A stretch of 10,038 bases of DNA, from positions 1 to 10,038 of the forward strand of contig DVLN01000006.1 in assembly GCA_018715465.1 (NCBI GenBank), read 5' to 3'. The position numbers and the translations under genes were made by a program. The stretch is from Candidatus Faecivivens stercorigallinarum (lineage in GTDB: Bacteria; Bacillota; Clostridia; Oscillospirales; Ruminococcaceae). A model generated the notes under the pieces. The model was not told the origin of the DNA. It saw nothing but the letters and a program-made list of their open reading frames with translations, and did no database searches. Below are positions 1 through 5,655 of the stretch, piece by piece. The number at the start of each line of letters is the position of its first letter. Positions within the stretch are counted from its first letter, which is position 1.

Positions 1-5
1 ATAAA

Positions 6-1001
6 ATGAGCATATCATCCAACAAATACGGCCATATTCCCGGCCTTGACCGACAGGTGTCCCGCATCTTTTTTGGCTGCGCAATCCGTCCGATGAACCT
101 GGGACAGGATGCAGGAGAACTATTGGACGCCGCTCTCGAAAACGGCATCAACGCTTTTGATACCGCACGGGTGTACGGTAATTCGGAAGTCTCTTTCGGA
201 AACTGGCTCCGCTCCCGCCGCTGCCGCGACCGTGTCGTCCTGCTGACCAAGGGCGGGCACCCCGCTTTCTCCCGCGACAAGGACGGCAATTTCCAGATCA
301 CCCGCCGGATCAGCCGGAAAGAGATCCGGGAAGACCTCGAACAATCCTTGCTTGCTCTTGGAGTCGACAATGTGGATATCTACCTGCTGCACCGGGACGA
401 CCCTTCCGTCCCCGCCGAAGAGATCGCAGGCTGGATGGACGAGCTGGTCAAAGAAGGCAAGGCCCGCACGATCGGCGGCTCCAACTGGACCCACCAGCGA
501 ATCGAAGCCGCCAGGGAATATGCCCTCGCACATGGCTTGACACCCTTCACTGTTTCCAGCCCCCATTTTTCTCTGGCTGAGACGCAAACCGACCTGTACG
601 GCGACAACTGTGTGACGCTGACCGGCGACGCCAATGCCGAAGCACGGGCATGGTACCGGGAAAATCCAGTCGCGGTCATCTCCTTTGCCAGCCTGTCGCA
701 GGGATTTTTCTCAGGGAGATGGACCTCCGACGATTTCCGCAACAATGACTCCCGTCTTAAACCGGAATTTATCCAGGCATTTGGCAGCGAAAAGAACCTG
801 CTCCGCCTCGACCGCACCCGCGAGCTTGCCGCCGAAAAGGGATGTACCGTCTCCCAGCTGGCACTCCGGTGGGGATTTTCCCAGGGGATGAACCTCTTTG
901 CGGCAGTCGGTTCCACCAGCCCCCAGCGGATGCTGGAAAACTGGCAGGCACTCGATCTCCCGCTCTCGAAAGAGGAAGCAGACTGGCTGACAGGAAAATA
1001 A
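6..1001 (+). CDS. Aldo/keto reductase family oxidoreductase
   Basis: This is a 331-residue protein with the (beta/alpha)8 aldo/keto reductase fold, expected to be a cytosolic NAD(P)H-dependent carbonyl reductase. The catalytic tetrad is visible: Asp52 in FDTA, Tyr57 in VYG, Lys82 in LLTKGG and His129 in YLLHRDDP. The segment GGSNW (158-162) is the usual strand-5 motif, and AAVGSTSP near residues 295-305 matches the C-terminal cofactor phosphate-binding region. Length is typical for the family. The N-terminus lacks the common MKYRxLG opening but keeps the VSRIFFGCA strand. Only five bases precede the ATG, so neither a ribosome binding site nor an upstream extension can be judged. The gene converges on the two-component operon and ends in its own hairpin terminator. 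The substrate cannot be inferred, since members act on sugars, aldehydes and ketones alike. Family assignment is firm. Confidence 0.93.
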   Translation: MSISSNKYGHIPGLDRQVSRIFFGCAIRPMNLGQDAGELLDAALENGINAFDTARVYGNSEVSFGNWLRSRRCRDRVVLLTKGGHPAFSRDKDGNFQITRRISRKEIREDLEQSLLALGVDNVDIYLLHRDDPSVPAEEIAGWMDELVKEGKARTIGGSNWTHQRIEAAREYALAHGLTPFTVSSPHFSLAETQTDLYGDNCVTLTGDANAEARAWYRENPVAVISFASLSQGFFSGRWTSDDFRNNDSRLKPEFIQAFGSEKNLLRLDRTRELAAEKGCTVSQLALRWGFSQGMNLFAAVGSTSPQRMLENWQALDLPLSKEEADWLTGK

Positions 1002-1019
1002 AAGGCAGCTGTATACAGC

Positions 1020-1057
1020 AAAAGCAGGAAGTTTTTTAGCTTCCTGCTTTTCTTTTC
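1020..1057 (+). terminator. Intrinsic terminator after the aldo/keto reductase gene
   Basis: A 12-bp inverted repeat (1020-1031 with 1040-1051, core GCAGGAAG/CTTCCTGC) encloses an 8-nt loop and runs into TTTTCTTTT. It lies between two convergent genes. Read on the minus strand, the right arm is also followed by a short T stretch, so it may also stop the histidine kinase transcript that ends at 1072. Confidence 0.87.
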
Positions 1058-1071
1058 CATATAAATGTATA

Positions 1072-2580
1072 TTACGGTGTCCGGCCGGTATCCCCTTCCA
1101 GCGGCGTCGGAATGACCGGCAGACGGAACCAAAAGTCGCTTCCCTTTCCGACTTCGCTTTCAACACCATACTCGGCATGGTGCAGTTCCAGGACGCTTCG
1201 GACAATCGAAAGCCCCAGCCCGGTTCCAACCGCGCTGCGCTTGTGCACCTTGTCCAGCTTGTAATACCGGTCCCAGACCAGCGCCAGCTTGTCCGCCGGG
1301 ATTCCTTCCCCGCTGTCGATTACGTCGATTCGGACCTGGCCATCTGCAACTGTCTGACGGAGCTGGACATCCAGTGTCTTGCCGGTATAATGAATCGCAT
1401 TGTTGATCAGATTATAGACAACCTGCGAAATACGGGTCCGGTCGGCTTCCACCCAAGCCTTCTCATCCGCCTGCAATGTCAGCCGGAAGCCCTTGCTTTC
1501 GATCATCTTATTGTACCGGGAGAGTGTCTCCTGAATCAGTTCAGTCAGACAGAACGGCTCCCGCTGGATTGTCACGACTCCTGCCTGGAGCTTGGAGAGA
1601 TCCAGCAGGTCATTGACCAGTTCGGTCAGGTGGTTGGCTTCATCTATAATAATCTGGACATTCTCCGGCGTATTCTCCCCGGGCAGATCACGCATTACTT
1701 CTGCATATCCGCTGATCAGCGTCAACGGCGTACGCAGGTCATGGGAGATATTGGCCAACAAATCCCGACGCAGCTGCTCGACCTGCTGGAGGTCATGGCT
1801 GACCTGAACAAGCGTCTCATTCAGTTCCCCGATCTCCCGACAGGCACTGCCTGGATATGGAGCGTATTCTCCCCGCACCAGCGCTTTGGAAGAATGGTTG
1901 ATCTCGACGATCGGGTGGGCAATTCTGCGGGCCAGGAACAGTGCCATCAGCATTCCAACCAACAGCATGACCACCGTCACAGCAATCAGCAGATATCGGA
2001 TGGTCTGTACAGTGGTATCGACCGGTGAAACAACCGAATTAAGCAGCAGAATCCGTTCATATCCGCTGGCATCCGAGCAGATCGTCACATTGATGATACT
2101 CTCCTTGCCAAAAATAACTGGTATCACCCGGGAGGAAAAAGGGTTATCCCGCGGGTAGTTCCCCTCCCACTCTCTCGAACCGACTTCCAACAGATAGGAC
2201 CCGCCAGATTCCGACGCATAAGCATACAGCATAAACAGCCCCAGTGAATTCATCCGGTGGATACTGCACCCCGGCAGTGTATCCGCTGACGAAATCACCC
2301 GCCCGGATGAGTCAATCACCATCGCACACAGCTGCTGCTCGGCAACAGCCGACTCTAGCCGGCTGTCCAGATCGTCACTGAAAAGGTGGCTGGAAATCGA
2401 AGCAGCCGTCGCCTGAATCTGCGAAATCTTAGTCCATTTATAAATCGGCTGCAAAAAAACCGTCTCCAGCAGCCATAAGCTCCCCAACATCAGCAAAGTA
2501 AACAGGGTAAATGCCCGCATCAGCCAACTGTTGATGGAACGCGCAGGCTTTGCCCTGACCCGCTTTTTTTTATCCTTCAA
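1072..2580 (-). CDS. Membrane sensor histidine kinase with HAMP domain
   Basis: This is the sensor of a two-component system, about 502 residues from the chosen start. After a very basic N-terminus (KDKKKRVRAK) come TM1 (about 23-43), an extracytoplasmic sensor region (about 44-195) and TM2 (about 196-217). A HAMP linker follows (about 218-266), then HisKA with the phospho-acceptor His280 in NISHDLRTP. The HATPase domain shows an N box (NLINNA, key Asn394), a G1 box (DSGEGIP, 422-428) and a G2 box (GTGLGLSI, 452-459), so the kinase looks intact. It overlaps the regulator gene, implying coupled translation. The start is uncertain. No ATG occurs before TM1; candidates are TTG at 2580 (used here, with a G-rich stretch 12 nt upstream), TTG at 2610, and an ATG at 2520 that would drop the basic leader. 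The sensor region matches no domain I recognise, so the signal is unknown. Confidence 0.92.
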   Translation of the reverse strand: MKDKKKRVRAKPARSINSWLMRAFTLFTLLMLGSLWLLETVFLQPIYKWTKISQIQATAASISSHLFSDDLDSRLESAVAEQQLCAMVIDSSGRVISSADTLPGCSIHRMNSLGLFMLYAYASESGGSYLLEVGSREWEGNYPRDNPFSSRVIPVIFGKESIINVTICSDASGYERILLLNSVVSPVDTTVQTIRYLLIAVTVVMLLVGMLMALFLARRIAHPIVEINHSSKALVRGEYAPYPGSACREIGELNETLVQVSHDLQQVEQLRRDLLANISHDLRTPLTLISGYAEVMRDLPGENTPENVQIIIDEANHLTELVNDLLDLSKLQAGVVTIQREPFCLTELIQETLSRYNKMIESKGFRLTLQADEKAWVEADRTRISQVVYNLINNAIHYTGKTLDVQLRQTVADGQVRIDVIDSGEGIPADKLALVWDRYYKLDKVHKRSAVGTGLGLSIVRSVLELHHAEYGVESEVGKGSDFWFRLPVIPTPLEGDTGRTP

Positions 2581-3250
2581 AACGGTAACCAACCCCCCGC
2601 AGGGTAACAATCAGCCGCGCATACGGCCCCAAACTCCGCCGCAGCAGTTTGATATGGGTGTCCAGCGTCCGGTCGTCCCCGTAAAAATCGTAACCCCATA
2701 CATTATTGATCAGTGCTTCCCGCGTCAGGGCAATGTTGCGATTGCGCACCATGTAAAACAGCAGGTCATACTCCTTCGGGGAAAGCTCCTGCTGCACCCC
2801 GTCAACAAAGACCGTCCGCGCGGTAAAATCAACCATCAGTCCATCTTTGCGGTATACCTCCCGCTCGGAAGATGCCGCTTCCCGTGCTGCGCTTCTTTTG
2901 AGTACCGCGCTGACCCGCATCAGCAGTTCCCGCGGGGAAAATGGCTTGACGACATAATCGTCCACCCCCAGCTCAAACCCATGGATACGGTCATACTCCT
3001 CCCCGCGGGCAGACAGCATGATGATCGGCAGGTGTTCATTGAACTTGCGAATCTCACGGCAGGCGGAAAAGCCGTCCAGCTCGGGCATCATCACGTCCAT
3101 AATGACCAGGTCGAAATGCCCGTTGCGCACCTTCTCGACCGCTTCCATCCCATCTCCGGCTTCCTCTACCTGGTATCCGTCAAAAACCGCATACTTCCTG
3201 ATCAGCATACGGATATTCTGCTCATCGTCCACAATCAAAAGTGTAGGCAT
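2570..3250 (-). CDS. OmpR/PhoB-family response regulator
   Basis: This 226-residue DNA-binding regulator is the partner of the overlapping histidine kinase. The receiver domain (about 1-118) carries the acidic pair Asp8/Asp9 in VDDE, the phospho-acceptor Asp52 in IMDVMMP, Ser80 in MLSA and Lys102 in VVKPFSP. The effector domain (about 130-226) is a winged helix. Its LSPKEYDLL, WGYDFYGDDRTLDTHI and LRGVGYRF segments are hallmarks of the OmpR/PhoB class. The ATG is preceded by AAAGGA with 8-nt spacing. The stop codon lies inside the kinase reading frame, so the two genes are translationally coupled. Receiver and output sequences resemble the PhoP/ResD-like regulators of Firmicutes, but I cannot tell which physiological system this is. 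Heptamer repeats just upstream suggest autoregulation. Confidence 0.95.
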   Translation of the reverse strand: MPTLLIVDDEQNIRMLIRKYAVFDGYQVEEAGDGMEAVEKVRNGHFDLVIMDVMMPELDGFSACREIRKFNEHLPIIMLSARGEEYDRIHGFELGVDDYVVKPFSPRELLMRVSAVLKRSAAREAASSEREVYRKDGLMVDFTARTVFVDGVQQELSPKEYDLLFYMVRNRNIALTREALINNVWGYDFYGDDRTLDTHIKLLRRSLGPYARLIVTLRGVGYRFEG

Positions 3251-3283
3251 TGGTTTCTTCCTTTCTTTTGGTTTTATATTTAT

Positions 3284-3317
3284 ATTTTACCGGCAGCGTG
3301 TGACGGCTGTGTGACAG
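3284..3317 (-). promoter_or_regulatory. Putative activator-type promoter of the two-component operon
   Basis: On the minus strand a -10-like TAAAAT (3289-3284) lacks a good -35. About 10 nt upstream of it are two heptamers, CTGTCAC (3317-3311) and CCGTCAC (3306-3300), with an 11-bp period. PhoB-type regulators bind 11-bp-spaced CTGTCAT-like heptamers that replace the -35 at about this distance. The sequence arrangement is direct. Use by the adjacent regulator is inference, and AT-rich DNA around 3270-3289 offers other -10 choices. Confidence 0.5.
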
Positions 3318-3337
3318 AAATGAAACAACTGCTTGAC
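3298..3337. repeat. Four heptamers at 11-bp period (candidate response-regulator operator)
   Basis: On the plus strand GTGTGAC occurs exactly at 3298-3304 and 3309-3315. Degenerate copies follow in the same phase: ATGAAAC at 3320-3326 (4 of 7) and GCTTGAC at 3331-3337 (5 of 7). The two exact copies are hard to miss; the outer two are weaker. One helical turn between direct repeats is the normal geometry for OmpR/PhoB-family dimers binding head to tail. The array sits between divergent genes, and its right end overlaps the -35 of the rightward promoter. Confidence 0.55.
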
Positions 3338-3360
3338 AATTTCCCCTGCTATGCTATAAT
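3333..3360 (+). promoter_or_regulatory. Strong sigma-A-type promoter for the pentapeptide repeat gene
   Basis: The -35 is TTGACA (3333-3338), the spacer is 16 nt, and the -10 is TATAAT (3355-3360) preceded by TGC, an extended -10. Both hexamers are consensus. The transcript would begin near 3367, giving a short leader before the ATG at 3392. It probably continues into hflX, because I see no terminator in 3995-4070. The heptamer array overlaps the -35, so a bound regulator could block or tune it. Confidence 0.85.
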
Positions 3361-3391
3361 GACCCCATACCGCAGGAAAGAAGGGTTTTGC

Positions 3392-3994
3392 ATGTTTGAC
3401 GAGACATCTTATCAGGATGTCGATTTTCGCGACGCACAGATCCAGGAAGATTCCCTCTGTGGGCTCCGGTTTGTCCGCTGCCAGTTCGACGGGGCCGACT
3501 TCTCCAGAATCCGACTGGAAGGCTGTCGGTTTGAAAATTGTCAGTTCCATGGGACAGACTTCAACGGCGTGGAAGCGGTGCGCTGCGTCTTTGTTAATTG
3601 CAGCTTTCTGTATGCAAACTGTTTTGCAGCAGAGTTTCATGACTGCAAAATGACCGGCACTTCCTTTGAATCAGCGACAACGACCGCGATACGGATTGAC
3701 CGCGGTGACTGGCGGATGACCGAAATGGTCGAAATGGATCTTTCAGGTGAAAAAATCAATGATATAAACTTTTCGGGCGCATCCCTCCGGCAGTGCCGGT
3801 TTGATAAAACCGTTCTGCGCAACTGCGATTTTACCGGAGCAGATATCCGCGGCGCTTCCTTTAAAGGAGCCGATCTGCGCAGCTGTACCCTCGACCAGCT
3901 CAACCTCTCGCTCGCTGACTTCAAGGGGGCAAAAATTGACCTGACACAGGCAGTCGCATTCGCTGAAACATTCGGTGTCAAGGTGTTCCCCTGA
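3392..3994 (+). CDS. Qnr-like pentapeptide repeat protein
   Basis: This is a 200-residue protein made almost wholly of pentapeptide repeats (A/C-D/N-L/F-X-X). Bulky central residues recur every fifth position from Phe12 to Ile182 in one unbroken register, mostly Phe, Leu or Ile. A few positions are weaker (Ala62, Cys77, Thr97, Trp107). This predicts a right-handed quadrilateral beta-helix of about eight coils. Cys is frequent two residues before the central position (30, 45, 50, 65, 70, 85, 135, 145, 165). The tail KIDLTQAVAFAETFGVKV resembles the C-terminal helix that dimerises Qnr proteins (compare LDNYQASLLMERLGIAV in QnrB). Qnr/MfpA proteins mimic DNA and bind gyrase or topoisomerase IV; that function is inferred here. 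I do not see the interrupting loops of the Gram-negative Qnr proteins. The start is set by AGAAGGG six bases before the ATG. It was not placed further upstream because the consensus promoter lies there. No signal peptide or membrane segment is seen. Confidence 0.85.
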   Translation: MFDETSYQDVDFRDAQIQEDSLCGLRFVRCQFDGADFSRIRLEGCRFENCQFHGTDFNGVEAVRCVFVNCSFLYANCFAAEFHDCKMTGTSFESATTTAIRIDRGDWRMTEMVEMDLSGEKINDINFSGASLRQCRFDKTVLRNCDFTGADIRGASFKGADLRSCTLDQLNLSLADFKGAKIDLTQAVAFAETFGVKVFP

Positions 3995-4070
3995 TACCCG
4001 ATCCCTTTATCATTATTGTAACCAATTCCGGCCCTTTTGGCAAGCGTCCGGGGGCAGAAAGGAAATGTTC

Positions 4071-5345
4071 ATGGACAACAACCTCATCCAAAAGCAGAAA
4101 GCTATCCTGGTCGGCATCGACACCGGCGAATATGATCTGGAACATTCACTGGAAGAACTCTCCGAACTGGCCAAAACTGCCGGTGCAGAGGTCATCGGAA
4201 TCTTCACCCAGAACCGCCAGTCGGCTGAAAATGCAACCTTTATCGGGGGCGGTAAACTGCGTGAGATCGCTGAGTTTGCCGAAAACCAGCAGGCCGACCT
4301 GCTGATCTTTGATGGAGAACTCTCCGGCACCCAGCTGCGCAACATCTCGGATATCACCGGAGTGGATGTCGTCGACCGGACAACCCTGATTCTGGATATC
4401 TTTGCAGGCCGCGCCACCTCTGCCGAAGGTAAATTACAGGTCGAGCTTGCACAGCAAAAATACCGACTCCCCCAGCTGATCGGTGCTGGCAATGTCCTCT
4501 CCCGTCAGGGCGGCGGCATCGGCACCAGAGGCCCTGGTGAAACCAAGCTGGAAACCGACCGGCGATATATCCGAAGAAGAATCCACGCACTGGAGCTGCA
4601 GCTGAAAGAAATGGAAAAACGCCGCGGCCTGATGCGGAGAAAGCGTCAAAAAAGCGGTGTCCCGATTATCGCTATCGTCGGATATACCAATGTCGGCAAA
4701 TCAACCCTGCTCAACCTGCTGACCGGCGCCGATATCTACGCCAAAGATCAGCTGTTCGCAACCCTTGACCCGACTGCCCGGGAACTTCGGCTCCCCGATG
4801 GCCAGCAGGCGGTGATCATCGACACGGTTGGACTGATCGAGCGGCTGCCTCATGGACTGGTCGAAGCCTTCCATTCAACGCTGGAAGTCGCGGCCGAAGC
4901 GGATGTCATCCTGACCGTCTGTGATTATGCAAGTCCCTACTGCCGTGAACAGCTGGAGGTGACCGGACAGGTGCTGGACGAGCTGGGGTGCGGCGATATC
5001 CCGCGGATCACCGTCTTTAACAAAATCGACTTGGATCCCACTTCCGCCGCTGCCGCTGAAACAATTCCAGTCCAAGGGGTAAGGCAGGTGTTTATCTCTG
5101 CCGCCGAAAAACGCGGAATTGACCGGCTGATGAATATGATCAGCGATTGTCTGTCCGAATCGGTGACTACGGTACAATTGCTGGTCCCCTATCAGAACGG
5201 CGGCCTGACCGACACAATCCGTCGGGAAGGCAGCATCCTTAATGAGGAATACACCGAAAACGGCGTACGGCTGACCGCGACCATCCCCAAGCGCAGCCTC
5301 TTTCGCTACCGGGACTTTCTGACAGACACGGCAGCAGCTGAATAA
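4071..5345 (+). CDS. hflX: GTPase HflX (ribosome-associated)
   Basis: HflX binds ribosomes, splits stalled or stressed 70S particles, and in several bacteria contributes to tolerance of ribosome-targeting antibiotics. This 424-residue copy has the N-terminal HflX domain (about 1-140) and the glycine-rich linker GGGIGTRGPGETKLETDRR (about 147-165). A helical segment follows (170-193), then the G domain. Its motifs are G1 GYTNVGKS (204-211), G3 DTVG (251-254), G4 NKID (317-320) and G5 SA (343-344). The residue after DTVG is Leu255, where HflX usually has Phe; both are hydrophobic replacements for catalytic Gln. ATG at 4071 is preferred because AAAGGA (4058-4063) sits 7 nt before it. The in-frame ATG at 4065 is too close to that site. 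The gene is probably co-transcribed with the upstream pentapeptide gene (76-nt gap, no terminator or promoter seen). Confidence 0.95.
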   Translation: MDNNLIQKQKAILVGIDTGEYDLEHSLEELSELAKTAGAEVIGIFTQNRQSAENATFIGGGKLREIAEFAENQQADLLIFDGELSGTQLRNISDITGVDVVDRTTLILDIFAGRATSAEGKLQVELAQQKYRLPQLIGAGNVLSRQGGGIGTRGPGETKLETDRRYIRRRIHALELQLKEMEKRRGLMRRKRQKSGVPIIAIVGYTNVGKSTLLNLLTGADIYAKDQLFATLDPTARELRLPDGQQAVIIDTVGLIERLPHGLVEAFHSTLEVAAEADVILTVCDYASPYCREQLEVTGQVLDELGCGDIPRITVFNKIDLDPTSAAAAETIPVQGVRQVFISAAEKRGIDRLMNMISDCLSESVTTVQLLVPYQNGGLTDTIRREGSILNEEYTENGVRLTATIPKRSLFRYRDFLTDTAAAE

Positions 5346-5359
5346 ACAAACTGAAAAGA

Positions 5360-5399
5360 CTCCTGTACGGACTTTCTCGCCGGTACAGGAGCCTTTGTT
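5360..5399. terminator. Bidirectional terminator between hflX and the Smr gene
   Basis: A 9-bp perfect stem, CTCCTGTAC (5360-5368) with GTACAGGAG (5383-5391), encloses a 14-nt loop. On the plus strand it runs into CCTTTGTTCATTTTATTT. On the minus strand it runs into TCTTTTC. It fills the 58-bp gap between convergent genes and so plausibly ends both transcripts. Confidence 0.82.
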
Positions 5400-5403
5400 C
5401 ATT

Positions 5404-5655
5404 TTATTTCAGATAATAAACTGTGACGCCAGGATTCAGCCCGATTCCCCGCCGCAAAATTCTTTTGCTGCGGACTTCCGCACGGACAAGATGCTGCAAT
5501 ACGGTGCCGCCATGAAATCCATGGATAACTTCGATCTCGCGGACTTCACTTCCGACTGTTTTTAACAACCGTTCAAGATATTTTTTCGCGTCCGGGGCGT
5601 ACATGTTGTGGATGTCCACTCGAACAACCCCATCTATACAGCGGTATCCCGCCAT
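5404..5655 (-). CDS. Small Smr-domain protein coupled to parC
   Basis: This 83-residue protein is essentially a lone Smr domain, the small MutS-related fold otherwise found at the C-terminus of MutS2, where it can nick DNA or bind or cleave RNA. It has VDIHNM (13-18) in place of the usual LDLHGM, a helix YLERLLK, the core EVIHGFHGG (42-50) in place of IHGkGtG, and a final strand GVTVYYL. The Asp and His of the first motif and the His-Gly of the second are kept, but one Gly of each motif is changed. Nuclease activity is therefore uncertain. Its ATG overlaps the parC stop by one base (TGATG), with no strong ribosome binding site of its own, so translation should depend on ParC. It lies last in the topoisomerase operon, just before the terminator. 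The assignment rests on motif reading and is fairly secure for fold, not for function. Confidence 0.75.
   Translation of the reverse strand: MAGYRCIDGVVRVDIHNMYAPDAKKYLERLLKTVGSEVREIEVIHGFHGGTVLQHLVRAEVRSKRILRRGIGLNPGVTVYYLK

Noticed and set aside
380..1132. 250-codon minus-strand open frame opposite the aldo/keto reductase
   Set aside because: It covers the reductase catalytic region and crosses the terminator hairpin; no domain features are visible.
1177..2028. 283-codon plus-strand open frame opposite the histidine kinase
   Set aside because: The kinase motifs on the other strand are unambiguous. The plus-strand translation is low-complexity in character, with no domain and no ribosome binding site, as expected of a codon-bias shadow.
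2564..2580. Possible programmed frameshift at the A8 tract fusing regulator and kinase
   Set aside because: The regulator stop codon lies before the A tract, so a ribosome in the regulator frame never decodes the slippery stretch. Simple overlap with reinitiation explains the arrangement.
3345..3376. CCTGC/GCAGG inverted repeat around the rightward -10
   Set aside because: Only five base pairs with a 22-nt loop, and its left arm lies upstream of the transcription start, so it cannot act as an RNA hairpin; likely chance.
2531..3391. Plus-strand open frame continuous with the pentapeptide gene, antisense to the response regulator
   Set aside because: It runs opposite a clear OmpR-family gene, its translation has no recognisable domain, and the consensus promoter and ribosome binding site place the real start at 3392.
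3995..4070. Possible terminator or separate promoter between the pentapeptide gene and hflX
   Set aside because: Only 3-4-bp inverted repeats and no T-run, and no credible -35/-10 pair; only the hflX ribosome binding site is supported.
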